Assembly: GCA_945957395.1 (NCBI GenBank)
Contig: CAMFKE010000001.1
Location: forward strand, 248,001 to 312,000
DNA length: 64,000 nt
Direction: 5' to 3'
Source of the DNA: an uncultured Opitutia bacterium
GTDB lineage: Bacteria > Verrucomicrobiota > Verrucomicrobiia > Opitutales > UBA953
The notes beneath the pieces are model-generated. The model was not told where the DNA came from. It saw only the letters and a list, made by a program, of their open reading frames with translations, and searched no databases. Each line of letters opens with the position of its first letter. Positions within the stretch are counted from its first letter, which is position 1. Made by a program: the position numbers and the translations under genes. Below are positions 33,179-43,415 of the stretch, piece by piece.

Positions 33179-36100
33179 ATGCCTTTGCCCGACGCCCTAT
33201 CGGTTCCCATGCGTTTATCTCCTCGGCGTATCCCCCTTCGACTGGTGCTTATCGTGCCGGCGACCGCTCTGCTCCTAGCCTTCGCCGGGGCCGAATGGTT
33301 TTTCTTCGACGAGTTTTCCAAGTCGGGGCGCCAGGCGCTTCTGCAGGCGCGCGGCGAGGGCTTGGAGCGTGACGCCAACGAGCGGCTGCGGCGGCTTTTT
33401 GACGCTCCCCGCTCAATTCTGGCGCCTGCGAAGGACCGGGTGAGGCTGCGTCCCGAGTGCCTGCGCGACAGCGAGGTGTGGAGGGCGGTTTTTCTCGGGC
33501 ACCTGATGGGCAACCCTTCGATTCGCAGAATCTATTTCGGGCTGCAGGACGGTGCCTACCTGGGCGTGTCGCGGGAGCCCGACGACACCTTCGTGTATGT
33601 CTGCGCCGACGCGCCGGCGCCCGGCGCCGCCCCCCTCTGCCACACCTATGCCCTGGGGGCCGACGGGACCCTCGGCCCGCTTCGGGAGAAGGACGCGTAC
33701 GACGCGCGCGTCAGGCCTTGGTACGCGCCGGCGCTCGCGGCGTCCCCGATGGATTCTCCGGTTTGGAGCGAGGTGTATGTCTTCGCTTCCGGCATGGAGT
33801 CCGGCATCACCGTTTCCCAGGCCCTGCGAGGTCCCGACGGACGCCCGCTGGGCGTCATCGCCGTCGACAACTCGCTCTCCCAATTGAGCAAGGCGCTGGG
33901 CGACATAGCGCCGACGCCCAACTCCCATGTGTGCATATTAGACGGCGACCTGCGTGCGCCGGGCCGGCGTTCGGTGATCGTCTCCTCCGAGGCCGGCCTT
34001 TGCGCTCCGGTGTCGAGTGACGGCGTGTCGGCTCTGGCGAGCGCGTCGAACTGCCGATGCGAAGAGTTCCGCCACGCCTTCGCGGCCCTGCGTGTGACAG
34101 GCGATTTTGAGCGCTCTCCTGCCGGCATGCAGTCGGCTCGGTACGAGAGCGGCGATGACACTTTCCATGTGGCCTCGTCCCGGCTGGCCGATTCGCTCGG
34201 GCGCGACTGGCGCATCGTGTCCGTGATTCCCGAGTCCGACCTGATGGGGGATATGAGTTCGCGCGAGCGCCGGCTGCTCATCGTGCAAGGCACGCTGCTT
34301 CTGGTCGCCATTCTCATCGCCTGGCTCTTCGCGCTTCGCTTCGCCGCGCGCGTCGGGCATTTGCGCGACACCGTCAGGCAGATGAGCCTGCGCGGCGCTC
34401 CCGGCTCGGGGCCCGCGCCGATGCCCAGCCGGGTGGCGGAACTGATGGACCTTTCGGAGGATTTTAGGCGTCTGCAGCGGCGCATCGAGCAGGCGTTCGA
34501 GATGCTCGAATCGCGCGTTCAGGAACGGACGGCCGAATTGGTGAAGGCCAATGGCGAGCTCACGCGGACGGCTTCGGACCTGCGCCTTTCGCGCTTCATC
34601 TTGGACAAGGCCTCCTCCTCGGTGTTCCTCATCGCGAGTGACGGCTCGCTGTTGTATGTGAACGAGCGCGCCTCGGCCTTTCTGGGTTACTCGAAGGAGG
34701 AGTTGCTGCGGATGAAGGTCGGCGATGTGGATCCGGAGTTTTCCGAGGAGGTCTGGTCCCGTCACTGGCGCGACATCACGGCGCCCGGCGCCCCCGAGTT
34801 TTTCCAGCTTCAGACGAAACACCGCCGTCGCGACGGGCATCTGTTCCCCATCGAGGTTTTCGCCCACCTAGTCGAGGTGGAAGGGCGGCTGTGTCAGGTC
34901 GCTTTCGCGTCGGACATCACCAACCGCGTGGAGGCGGACCGCCGGCTTCGCCTTGCGCTCACGCATGCCGACCAGGCGCTGGAACTGACACGCTCCGGCT
35001 ACTGGCGCGTGCCGCTGGCCCGCGGCGACGAGTATATCGGCTCCGAGAGGGCGTGCGCCCTGCTGGGCCTGCCCGCGCGGCCCGGCTGGCGCTACAGCCT
35101 GCGCGATTTTTATGCGTGCATCGAGGCGGTCGACCCCCGTGCGGCAGCCGAGGTGAAGTCCAGGCTGGAGGGGGCCTGCGAAGGCGCGCTGCCGTTTTAC
35201 GATGCGACCTTCCCCTACAGGCGCCCGGACGACGGCCGGGTGGTGTGGCTGAGGGATTCCGGCATGGTTTTGCACGAGACGAACGAGGCGCCGACCGAGA
35301 TGTTCGGCGTGTGTCAGGACGTTACGGATATCGTGGAGGCCCGGCGCGAACTGGAGGCCGCGCGCAACGCCGCCGAGGCGGCCAACCGGCTCAAGTCGGA
35401 GTTCCTGGCCAACATGAGCCATGAGATACGCACGCCCATGAACGCCATTCTCGGGTATGCTCAGCTGATGCGGCGGGATGCTTCTCTTCCCGAGCCCGTT
35501 CTGGCGCGGGTGGAGACCATCAATCGCGCCGGCGAACACCTGCTGACCATCATCAACGACATCCTGGAGATGTCCAAAATCGAAGCCGGACGCATCACGC
35601 TCAACCGCGGTGCCTTCGACCTGTCCGAATTCCTTCGCGGCATGGTGGAGTTGTACTCGGTGCGGGCCAAGTCCAAGGGGCTTTCGTTGTCGCTGTCGCT
35701 GGGCGAAGGGCTTCCCCGCCTGGTCTCGACCGACGAGGGCAAGCTGCGCCAGGCGCTCGGCAACCTGGTCGCCAATGCGGTGAAGTTCACCGAGCGCGGG
35801 AGCGTCGACATCACGGCGCAGTGCGCGCCCGCCCCGGGCGAGACCGGCCCCGGCGCGCGGGAGATGTTGCTGACTTTCGTCGTTCGCGATACCGGCCCCG
35901 GCATCGGGCCCGACGAGCTCGCGAATCTCTTCAGGCCGTTTGTTCAGGCATCCGCCGGGCACAGGCTCGGCGGCACCGGGCTGGGGCTCGCCATCAGCCG
36001 CCAGTACGCGAGGTTGCTCGGAGGCGACATCACGGTGCAAAGCGAGCCCGGTATCGGCAGCGTGTTCACCCTCACGGCCCGCGTCGGGCCCGCCTCCGAG

Positions 36101-36805
36101 TATGCCCTGCCGCCTGCGGCGTCGCGCGCCCGCGTCGAGCGGCTTTCCTCGGCGCAGCCGCCGGTGTCCGTGCTCATCGCGGACGACAATCCGCAAAACC
36201 GCGAGATGCTCGGGGCGCTGCTCACACCGCTGGGGTTCCAGGTCCGCTTCGCGAGGGACGGCGCGGAGGCCGTCGAGCTCTTCACGACCTGGCGACCTAG
36301 GGCGGTGCTGATGGACATGCGCATGCCCGTTATGGACGGCTATGAGGCCTGCCGTCGCATCAAGGCCTTGGCCGGTTCTGGCCAAGCCTACATTCTGGCC
36401 ATCACCGCCTCGGCGTTCGAGGAGGACAAGGCGGCCGTGTTCGCCGCCGGCGCCGACGATTTCCTGCGCAAGCCGGTCGGGCTTGACGAGTTGCTGGCCT
36501 TGTTGGGCCAGCGTCTTGGGCTCGACTATGTCTACCGGCCGACTTCGCCCGTCGCCAAGCCGGCGGGGCCCGTTCGCCTCGGCGAGGCCGATGCGGCCGA
36601 GTTGAGGGCCTCCCTCGCCAGGCTTCCCGTGGAAATCATCCGCGAGCTGTCAGGCGCGGCGCGCGCCGCCGACTACGAGCGGCTGCTGGAGTTGTGCGAG
36701 CGAGTCGCGCAGCAGGACGCGTTCGCCGCCGAAGTGCTCGGCGGACTGGTGTTGGCGTTCGATTACGACGGGGTGCTGAAGCACCTGGGCGGCGTCGAAG
36801 GCTGA
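33179..36805 (+). CDS. hybrid sensor histidine kinase (Cache-PAS-PAS-HisKA-HATPase-REC)
   Basis: 1208 residues from the ATG at 33179. Membrane spans lie at ~19-40 and ~362-385. Between them is a periplasmic Cache-type sensor region ([10 protein letters not shown]). Two PAS domains follow (~475-590 and ~600-715). The phospho-acceptor His is in [10 protein letters not shown] near 747; ATP-binding boxes are [16 protein letters not shown] and GTGLGLAI. A receiver domain has Asp in [12 protein letters not shown] near 1043. A ~110-residue tail has the size of an HPt domain, but I see no obvious HPt His. No partner regulator is adjacent. Confidence 0.92.
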   Translation: MPLPDALSVPMRLSPRRIPLRLVLIVPATALLLAFAGAEWFFFDEFSKSGRQALLQARGEGLERDANERLRRLFDAPRSILAPAKDRVRLRPECLRDSEVWRAVFLGHLMGNPSIRRIYFGLQDGAYLGVSREPDDTFVYVCADAPAPGAAPLCHTYALGADGTLGPLREKDAYDARVRPWYAPALAASPMDSPVWSEVYVFASGMESGITVSQALRGPDGRPLGVIAVDNSLSQLSKALGDIAPTPNSHVCILDGDLRAPGRRSVIVSSEAGLCAPVSSDGVSALASASNCRCEEFRHAFAALRVTGDFERSPAGMQSARYESGDDTFHVASSRLADSLGRDWRIVSVIPESDLMGDMSSRERRLLIVQGTLLLVAILIAWLFALRFAARVGHLRDTVRQMSLRGAPGSGPAPMPSRVAELMDLSEDFRRLQRRIEQAFEMLESRVQERTAELVKANGELTRTASDLRLSRFILDKASSSVFLIASDGSLLYVNERASAFLGYSKEELLRMKVGDVDPEFSEEVWSRHWRDITAPGAPEFFQLQTKHRRRDGHLFPIEVFAHLVEVEGRLCQVAFASDITNRVEADRRLRLALTHADQALELTRSGYWRVPLARGDEYIGSERACALLGLPARPGWRYSLRDFYACIEAVDPRAAAEVKSRLEGACEGALPFYDATFPYRRPDDGRVVWLRDSGMVLHETNEAPTEMFGVCQDVTDIVEARRELEAARNAAEAANRLKSEFLANMSHEIRTPMNAILGYAQLMRRDASLPEPVLARVETINRAGEHLLTIINDILEMSKIEAGRITLNRGAFDLSEFLRGMVELYSVRAKSKGLSLSLSLGEGLPRLVSTDEGKLRQALGNLVANAVKFTERGSVDITAQCAPAPGETGPGAREMLLTFVVRDTGPGIGPDELANLFRPFVQASAGHRLGGTGLGLAISRQYARLLGGDITVQSEPGIGSVFTLTARVGPASEYALPPAASRARVERLSSAQPPVSVLIADDNPQNREMLGALLTPLGFQVRFARDGAEAVELFTTWRPRAVLMDMRMPVMDGYEACRRIKALAGSGQAYILAITASAFEEDKAAVFAAGADDFLRKPVGLDELLALLGQRLGLDYVYRPTSPVAKPAGPVRLGEADAAELRASLARLPVEIIRELSGAARAADYERLLELCERVAQQDAFAAEVLGGLVLAFDYDGVLKHLGGVEG

Positions 36806-36879
36806 CCGGCGTCGGTCGTTGCGCTTCTTACATATTGCGCACACGCGAGGCTCCGTTCTTTCTACCCGTCTTTCGCCGC

Positions 36880-38859
36880 ATGGACTCCCCCGCAGAACGC
36901 AAGGACCCCAAATACCTCGCCGGCATGGCGCTCGCCGCGCTGGGCGTCGTTTTCGGCGATATCGGCACGAGTCCGCTGTACGCGCTGAAGGAGTGTTTCT
37001 CGAAGCACTACGGCCTGGCGCCCTCGCCCGACAATGTTCTGGGCGTGCTGTCCATGATCATCTGGACGCTCACGATGATCGTCTCGGTGAAATATGTGAT
37101 GTTTGTGATGCGCGCCGACCACAAGGGGGAGGGGGGCATCATGACCCTCGTCCATCTGGCGCTTTCCAACGAGGAGAACCGCTCCAAGCACAAGGTGGCG
37201 CTGGTGCTCATGGGCATCTTCGGAGCCGCCCTGCTTTACGGCGACGGCATTATCACGCCGGCCATCTCGGTGCTTTCGGCCATCGAGGGTCTTATGGAAA
37301 TTCCGGCTCTGGCGCCGAGTCTGCTGGTCGACGCCCACAGCCAAGTCGTGCTCGACGCGCACGGCGAAGCCGTGATGCACGGGGGCATCCTGCCGTGGAT
37401 CGTGCCCATCACCATGGTCATCCTCGTCGGTCTTTTTGCGGTGCAGCGCTTCGGCACCGGCGGCGTGGCCAAAATCTTCGGGCCGGTCATGCTGCTGTGG
37501 TTCTCGACCCTGGCTCTGCTGGGGATTCGAGGCATTCTTGTTTACGACGCCGGCGTTCTGGCCGCCTTCTCTCCGCACTACGCCTGGAACTTCCTTACGG
37601 GAAATCCCGCCCAGGCGCTTCCCGTCATGGGCTCGGTCTTCCTGGCGGCGACCGGCGCCGAGGCGCTGTATGCGGACATGGGCCACTTCGGGCTCAAGCC
37701 CATCCGCCTCGGCTGGCTGGCGGTCGCCATGCCCGCGCTCATGCTCAACTACCTCGGTCAGGGTGCCATGATCCTTTCCGGCAAGGTGGCCGACGCGCAC
37801 ACGGCGCCGTTCTTCAAGCTCGCACCGGATTCCCTGTGGGCCTCGGTTCCCCTCGTGGCGCTGGCCACGCTGGCCACGGTGATCGCCTCGCAGGCGCTCA
37901 TCACCGGCGCGTATTCCATCACCATGCAGGCCATCCAGCTCGGGTATCTGCCGCGTATCCGCATTCTGCACACCTCCAAGGATGAGCGCGGGCAGATCTA
38001 CATCCCCAGCGTGAACTGGTTCCTGATGGTGGCGTGCATCGGCCTGGTTCTGGCCTTCAAGTCCTCTTCCAACCTGGCCGCCGCGTACGGTATCGCCGTC
38101 ACGCTGACCATGCTCATCACCACCTTCCTGTTCTACTTCATCGCCCGCAACCTGTGGGGCTGGGGCTGGGCCAAGGCGATGCTCATCTGCACCCCCTTCG
38201 TGATCCTTGAGAGCCTCTTCGCGTACGCGAACCTGCTCAAGATCGTCGACGGCGGCTGGTTCCCGCTGCTGGTCGGCCTGGGCGTGTTCACACTCATGAC
38301 GACCTGGAAGCGCGGACGCACCATCCTGCGCGAAAAGATCGCCGCCGGCCTGCTGCCGCTGGGCGATTTCGTCAGGGAGCTCAAGGGCGGGGCGAGTGTC
38401 ACGCGGGTGGGCGGCACGGCGGTGTTCATGGCCGGAAATCCGAATGTCACCCCGCTGGCGCTGCTGCATAACATCAAGCACAACAAGGTGATGCACAAGC
38501 GCGTCATCTTCCTGTCTATCGTCACGGAGACGGTGCCGCATGTGGAGCCCTCGCGGCGCGCGACCATCACGAACCTGGGCGAGGGATGCTGGAGCATCAT
38601 CGGCCACTACGGGTTCATGGAGGAGCCGCATGTGTCCGAGGTGCTGGAGGTCACGAAAAGCGTGGGCTTCGAGTGCCCGGTGAACCAGTGCACCTTCTTC
38701 CTGTCGCGCGAGACCATCGTGCCCGGCGCCAAGCGCTCCATGCCCCTGTGGCGTTCGACCATCTTCGGCGTCATGTCCAAGAACGCCCAGTCGGCCACCG
38801 CCTTCTTCCGTCTGCCGCCTAACCGCGTGGTCGAGCTGGGCATGCAGGTCGAGTTCTAG
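36880..38859 (+). CDS. kup: low-affinity potassium uptake protein Kup
   Basis: 659 residues from the ATG at 36880. The N-terminal signature LGVVFGDIGTSPLYALKE is diagnostic, followed by about twelve hydrophobic spans (GIFGAALLYGDGIITPAISVLSA; ATGAEALYADMGHFG) and a ~180-residue cytoplasmic C-terminus. It is a K+/H+ symporter of the inner membrane. It starts 74 bases after the histidine kinase and ends 21 bases before a convergent gene. Confidence 0.97.
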   Translation: MDSPAERKDPKYLAGMALAALGVVFGDIGTSPLYALKECFSKHYGLAPSPDNVLGVLSMIIWTLTMIVSVKYVMFVMRADHKGEGGIMTLVHLALSNEENRSKHKVALVLMGIFGAALLYGDGIITPAISVLSAIEGLMEIPALAPSLLVDAHSQVVLDAHGEAVMHGGILPWIVPITMVILVGLFAVQRFGTGGVAKIFGPVMLLWFSTLALLGIRGILVYDAGVLAAFSPHYAWNFLTGNPAQALPVMGSVFLAATGAEALYADMGHFGLKPIRLGWLAVAMPALMLNYLGQGAMILSGKVADAHTAPFFKLAPDSLWASVPLVALATLATVIASQALITGAYSITMQAIQLGYLPRIRILHTSKDERGQIYIPSVNWFLMVACIGLVLAFKSSSNLAAAYGIAVTLTMLITTFLFYFIARNLWGWGWAKAMLICTPFVILESLFAYANLLKIVDGGWFPLLVGLGVFTLMTTWKRGRTILREKIAAGLLPLGDFVRELKGGASVTRVGGTAVFMAGNPNVTPLALLHNIKHNKVMHKRVIFLSIVTETVPHVEPSRRATITNLGEGCWSIIGHYGFMEEPHVSEVLEVTKSVGFECPVNQCTFFLSRETIVPGAKRSMPLWRSTIFGVMSKNAQSATAFFRLPPNRVVELGMQVEF

Positions 38860-38880
38860 TCCTTTCCCGGTTTTCCGGCG

Positions 38881-39792
38881 CTACCGCACTCCCTTCGCCG
38901 GAGGCGTATCGCGCAGCAGGCCCCACGAGCGCAGTTCGGACTCGGCGCGAAGCGTTTCCGGGTCCGTCTCTTCGCCGAATTCCCGGTTGATGCTCAGGTG
39001 TGATTCGCCGCGTTGCGCGGCTATCACGACGGCGCTGCCCCCGGCTTGCCTGAGGGCGTCGGCCAGGGCCTCGGACTGGTGTTTGGCGTCCTCCCGGGAG
39101 GGGGTATGGAAAATCAGGAAAGGCGGGTAGCTCCGTCCCGCTTTGACCCTCAGGGCGGGTGAGGCGTCGCGTTGGGTCGAGGCGGAGGGGCCGAACGCCT
39201 CGCGGTAGCGCCGTCGCAACCAGGGGCCGGCTTCGCTCATCTGATAGGGTATGTCGTAGCCGGCGCCGTCCAGCAGGATGACCCCCTTCAGGCTTTCGGC
39301 AGGCACGCCCGCCGCGGAAAGCCGGTCGTGGTCGACCGTCGCAAGCGCCGCGAGGTGGGCTCCCGCGGAATGACCCAGAAGCACGATCTTGTCCGGATCG
39401 CCGCCGAACTCGCCGGCGTGGGCGCGCACCCAGGCGAGCGCTCGCGCGATGTCGGTGATGTGCGCGGGATGCTTCACCTGCGGGCTCAGCCGGTAGTTGG
39501 CGCTCACGACGACGAACCCGCGCCGAAGGAACCAGTCGGTCTTGGGCTGTGCGAACGCCGCGCCCTTGTCTCCGAACGCCCATGCGCCGCCGTGGATGAG
39601 GAAGGCTATCGGCCTCCCCGTCGCCTTGGCGCCGGCGGGCGCGGTGATGTCGAGCGTTTGCAGCGGGTGGTGCGTCACTCCCGGCACTTCGAAGTAGGGC
39701 ACGCTTTCCCTGCGGCGCACCTCGGTTTCGCTTGCGAAGAGCGCCGCCGCGGGCGCTGCGGCGAGGAGGAACGAGGCGAAGATCGGATTCAT
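38881..39792 (-). CDS. secreted alpha/beta-hydrolase esterase (BD-FAE/HSL-like)
   Basis: 303 residues with a signal peptide (IFASFLLAAAPAAALFAS). FLIHGGAWAFGDK is the HGG oxyanion motif, and GHSAGAHLAAL carries the nucleophile Ser. The acid and His positions are less clear (GESHLSINREFG near residue 265). Such enzymes cleave small esters of sugars or feruloyl groups. Convergent with kup and downstream of ppc, from which a terminator separates it. Confidence 0.83.
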   Translation of the reverse strand: MNPIFASFLLAAAPAAALFASETEVRRRESVPYFEVPGVTHHPLQTLDITAPAGAKATGRPIAFLIHGGAWAFGDKGAAFAQPKTDWFLRRGFVVVSANYRLSPQVKHPAHITDIARALAWVRAHAGEFGGDPDKIVLLGHSAGAHLAALATVDHDRLSAAGVPAESLKGVILLDGAGYDIPYQMSEAGPWLRRRYREAFGPSASTQRDASPALRVKAGRSYPPFLIFHTPSREDAKHQSEALADALRQAGGSAVVIAAQRGESHLSINREFGEETDPETLRAESELRSWGLLRDTPPAKGVR

Positions 39793-39806
39793 GGGTTTTG
39801 AAAAAG

Positions 39807-39869
39807 GAAACGCCCGCAGGACGGCGACGGTTTCGCAAAATTGCGGCCGTCGGCGGCGTGCGGGCGTTC
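39807..39869 (-). terminator. ppc terminator, nested hairpins
   Basis: On the minus strand AACGCCCGCA (39809-39818 on plus) pairs with TGCGGGCGTT (39859-39868), with inner GACGGC/GCCGTC and CGCAA/TTGCG pairs. It is followed on the minus strand by TTTCCTTTTT. A second stem, CCCGTCCC/GGGACGGG (39873-39895), lies nearer the ppc stop. Confidence 0.7.
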
Positions 39870-39910
39870 GTCCCCGTCCCCTTCGCTGGGACGGGTGAAC
39901 GGGGCTTCGG

Positions 39911-42670
39911 CTAGCCCGTGGTCTGCAGGCCGGCGGCCACGGCGTTGACCGACAGCAGCAGCCTGGGCAGCAGCTTGTCGGCCTCCTTGCCCTTGCCGGC
40001 TGCGAGAAGCTCGCGCCATTCGCGGATGAGCTCGATCTGGCGCTTGTGCAGCACGCCCACGGCCTCTTCGCGCAGGTCGAGCGCCTTCTTCAGGCGAGGA
40101 CGACTTTCCGTCTGCGTGGTGCCGAAGAGTTCGAAGAGCATGGCGTTGGTCAGCTCGTGCTCGGCGATCACCTTCTTCATGAAGTCGCGGCGCAGTTTCT
40201 CGTCTTCCACGAGGCCGGCGTAGAGCTTCATGACCTCGGGGTTGGCGGTGATCACCGAGGTGGAGGCGTTGGTCATCACATAGCGCAGCGCGGGCAGCGA
40301 GCGCACATTGGCCTTGATGGCCTCGAACCCGGCGGGGTTCTCCGCCTTCAGCCTGGCCAGGCCGGAGCCCACGCCGTACCAGCCGGATAGGTAGAAGCGC
40401 GACTGGCTCCACGAGAACACCCACGGGATGGCGCGCAGGTCCTCGATGGACGCGGCGCCCGTGCGGCGCGAGGGGCGCGATCCGATCTTGGCGCACTCGA
40501 TGACATCGATGGGCGTGGCCTGGCGGAAGAACTTGATGAAGCCCTCCATGTCCACGAAGTCTCGGTAGGCCTCGCGGGTGAGCACCGCGAGACGGTCCAT
40601 GGCGGACTCCACCTCGGCGAGCGACTTCTTGTCCTTCGCCTTGGGCTCGAGCGTCTTGCGCGCCGTACCGGCGGCGAGCAGCTCGAGATTGTGCACGGCG
40701 GTGATCTGGTTGGCGTACTTCTGCGAGATGGTTTCGCCCTGTTCGGTCATGCGGAAGCCGCCGTTGACCGTGCCGGACGGAAGCGCGTCCAGGAAGCGGT
40801 GGGTGGGGCCGGCGCCTCGCGAGATGGTGCCGCCGCGGCCGTGGAAGAAGAGGATGCGCACGCCGTGCTTGCGGCCCACTTCGACGAGGCGCTGCTGGGC
40901 GCGGTACAGGCCCCACTGCGAGGCGACGATGCCGCCGTCCTTGTTCGAGTCGGAGTAGCCGATCATGACCTGCTGCACGAGTTCCGTGGTCAGGCCCGCC
41001 TCGCGGCGCTTTTCCAGCGTGCGACGCGTGATGGGGTGGGCGAGGAAGCCGTCGAGAATCTCGACCGACCCGATGAGGTCCTCGATGGTCTCGAAGAGCG
41101 GGACGACCGGCAGGAGGCAGTGGGTGGCGTCGCCGGTGCCGGCGAGCAGGCCCGATTCGCGCGCCAGCAGGTAAACGACGAGCAGGTCGGAGACGCTGCG
41201 CGTCATGGAAACGATGAGCGAGCCGAGCCCGCGAGCGCCGTGGGCGGCGATGTGCTCGACGAGCACGCGGTGGCAGGAGAGCGTGGCGTCGGATTCGACA
41301 CCCACCTTGTATCCGGCGTGCACGAACGGACGCGGCGAGTTCAGCTCGCTCATGAGCAGGTCGACGCGGTCCTCCTCGGACCACTTCGCGAAGTCGGCGC
41401 CCTCGATGCCGGCGGCCACCAGGAGCTGCGACACGGCCTTGTCGTGCCAGGCGCTGTTCTGACGGATGTCCAGCGCGGCCATGTGGAAGCCGAACAGGCG
41501 CACCGCGCGGATGAGCGGCTCGACCTCGGTGCGCGCGATGCGCACGGCGCCGATCTCCACGAGGCAGTCGCGAAGCAGTTCGATCTCGGTGACGAACTCC
41601 TCGGCACGCGCGTACAGCAGGGGCGAGGGTTCGTCGTCGGGGCCGGGCACGCTCAGCTTGAGCAGGTTGACATAGCAGCGCCACGCCTCCTTCGGGTTGC
41701 GCTCCAGCGCGCGTTCGCCGATTTCGCCGAGCTCGGCGACCATCTTCTTGAGAGTCGTGTGCAGGCGCGCCGGGGCCTCCTGGATGGTGTCCGAGATGGA
41801 GAGCCGCGCGGCCAGCGTCTCAAGGCGTTCGTGCCAGAGCTTGAGCGCGGCGTTGCGCAGCGAGGTCAGCGCGGTGCGCGTGACATCGGCGGTGACGAGC
41901 GGGTGTCCGTCGCGGTCGCCGCCGACCCAAGTGCCGAAGGTGATGGCGGGGAGACGGTCGGCCGAGGCGAGAAGGGCGGGGTCGAATCCGGCCTCCTGCC
42001 AGGCCTGACGAAGGCGTAGGTCGTGGCGGTTCACCGCCTCGGGGAACACGTTCACGAGGTAGTGGCCGATGTGGCGCATCTCGGAGGCCACATCCGGCTT
42101 GTCCAGGTAGATTTCGCCGGTGCGCCAGAGGCGCTCGAGCACCAGCTTGATCTCCTCGCGGATGGCGGCCTGCTCGGACTGCGTCCACATGCTGTTCTCG
42201 CGCTTCACGAGCAGCAGGTACAGTTCGCGGTGAATCTCCAGCACGGTGGCGCGCTTGGCTTCCGTGGGGTGGGCGGTGAGCACCGGTTCCACCCGGATGT
42301 GCGGCAGACGCGTGGCGATTTCGGAGGGTTTCACGCCGGCCTCGCGCAGCTGCGCGAAAGTGCGTCCCCACAGGCCCGGGATGCCCGAGACCCCCTCGGT
42401 GTTCTCGCGGGCGCGCTTGGTCTGCGCGACCGAGTTTTCCTCGACCATGTTCAGAAGCTGGAACGCGATGGAGTGCGCCTGCACGGCGCGTTCGCCGAAC
42501 GCCTCGCCGGCTTTGGCCTGGCGTCCGCCGCGCCAGGGAAGCCCGGCGGCGATCTGCTTGTGGCCGAGTTCCTCGAGGACCTCGGCGAAGCACTCGATGA
42601 GGAAGGAAAGGTCTTCGTCGATCTTGCGCAGGCCGCTCGCCGCGAAGTCGGTTTTATGGGAGGTGCTCAT
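39911..42670 (-). CDS. ppc: phosphoenolpyruvate carboxylase
   Basis: 919 residues from the ATG at 42670; an ATG at 42736 would add an unconserved Cys-rich leader. It carboxylates PEP to oxaloacetate to refill the TCA cycle. LTAHPTEAKRATV (catalytic His), TWVGGDRDGHPLV, GYSDSNKDGG, FFHGRGGTISRGAGP and QGETISQKYA are all intact. The C-terminus reads GLQTTG where the family usually ends QNTG. Confidence 0.97.
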   Translation of the reverse strand: MSTSHKTDFAASGLRKIDEDLSFLIECFAEVLEELGHKQIAAGLPWRGGRQAKAGEAFGERAVQAHSIAFQLLNMVEENSVAQTKRARENTEGVSGIPGLWGRTFAQLREAGVKPSEIATRLPHIRVEPVLTAHPTEAKRATVLEIHRELYLLLVKRENSMWTQSEQAAIREEIKLVLERLWRTGEIYLDKPDVASEMRHIGHYLVNVFPEAVNRHDLRLRQAWQEAGFDPALLASADRLPAITFGTWVGGDRDGHPLVTADVTRTALTSLRNAALKLWHERLETLAARLSISDTIQEAPARLHTTLKKMVAELGEIGERALERNPKEAWRCYVNLLKLSVPGPDDEPSPLLYARAEEFVTEIELLRDCLVEIGAVRIARTEVEPLIRAVRLFGFHMAALDIRQNSAWHDKAVSQLLVAAGIEGADFAKWSEEDRVDLLMSELNSPRPFVHAGYKVGVESDATLSCHRVLVEHIAAHGARGLGSLIVSMTRSVSDLLVVYLLARESGLLAGTGDATHCLLPVVPLFETIEDLIGSVEILDGFLAHPITRRTLEKRREAGLTTELVQQVMIGYSDSNKDGGIVASQWGLYRAQQRLVEVGRKHGVRILFFHGRGGTISRGAGPTHRFLDALPSGTVNGGFRMTEQGETISQKYANQITAVHNLELLAAGTARKTLEPKAKDKKSLAEVESAMDRLAVLTREAYRDFVDMEGFIKFFRQATPIDVIECAKIGSRPSRRTGAASIEDLRAIPWVFSWSQSRFYLSGWYGVGSGLARLKAENPAGFEAIKANVRSLPALRYVMTNASTSVITANPEVMKLYAGLVEDEKLRRDFMKKVIAEHELTNAMLFELFGTTQTESRPRLKKALDLREEAVGVLHKRQIELIREWRELLAAGKGKEADKLLPRLLLSVNAVAAGLQTTG

Positions 42671-43019
42671 GATGGCGGCACAAAAAATGCGCGGTGGTCG
42701 CCCGCAATAGAAAAGACCGGGCAAACAAGATTCCATCAGGGCGGCTCAACTTCGCTCCGGCGCAGGATTAGCCGAGCGAGACGGGGTGCTCGCCATAAGG
42801 GAAGGACGGAGGGCTGGACGAGGGGCCGTTGATGGGCGCGGGTACGGCCGATTCGGCGCTCGACTTCGCCTGGTGCGTGACACCATGGGCGGGTTTGCCA
42901 AAAACGAGTGGCGAAACACATGGGATTGTGCCGCATCGGCGCATATCTCCGGGCTATTTGCGGCTCGCCAAAGCGGCCGCAGCCGGGGGATTTTCTCAGG
43001 CGGCGCGGCTGCGTCACGG
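42671..43019 (+). other. 349-base gap with no supported gene
   Basis: Short open frames cross it on both strands, but none has a recognisable domain or ribosome binding site. The ppc promoter should be at its left edge and that of the small membrane protein at its right. I see no riboswitch fold or terminator. Confidence 0.5.
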
Positions 43020-43289
43020 ATGATTTTCAGACGACTCACACTCCTGCTTTCCGGAAAGCGCCGCTATCGCGACGCTTCCTTTGCGCGTCCGAACCTGTCG
43101 GGGCGCACGGAGGCGGCCTGGTGGGAGCGGGTGCTGCGAGCGCTGCGGCGCAAGGAGGAGTTCGGTTATGATGAGCGCGAGGCGCGCGCGGGCGACCTGG
43201 TGCGCGTGCTGCTCGGGTCGGCGCTGCTGCTGCTGCTCTGCCTTTTCGTCATCCGCAGCCTGCTGGCCCTGAATTTCTTCGCCGGCTGA
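43020..43289 (+). CDS. small membrane protein of unknown function
   Basis: 89 residues from the ATG at 43020. The cytoplasmic-looking first 60 residues are charged (TEAAWWERVLRALRRKEEFGYDEREAR), and a single span near the C-terminus (LLGSALLLLLCLFVIRSLLAL) is followed by three to five residues. Family not recognised. The charge pattern and coding bias support a real gene. No clear operon partner. Confidence 0.6.
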   Translation: MIFRRLTLLLSGKRRYRDASFARPNLSGRTEAAWWERVLRALRRKEEFGYDEREARAGDLVRVLLGSALLLLLCLFVIRSLLALNFFAG

Positions 43290-43415
43290 AGGCTGTTTTG
43301 TGCGGCGCCTGTGTGGTCATGGGATGAGTCCGGCGTGGGATGAGGTTTTATGACCGGGTTGGCGATGTTGCCGGTGTGTTCGCGGGGCATCATGAGTGGG
43401 CCCCCGCCGTCTCCC

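Noticed and set aside
36862-38631. A 589-codon minus-strand frame rich in His, Gln and Arg
   Set aside because: Shadow of kup, whose membrane topology and motifs are clear.
42786-43019. Longer N-terminus for the small membrane protein
   Set aside because: The added ~78 residues show no domain and poor coding bias; the ATG at 43020 is enough.
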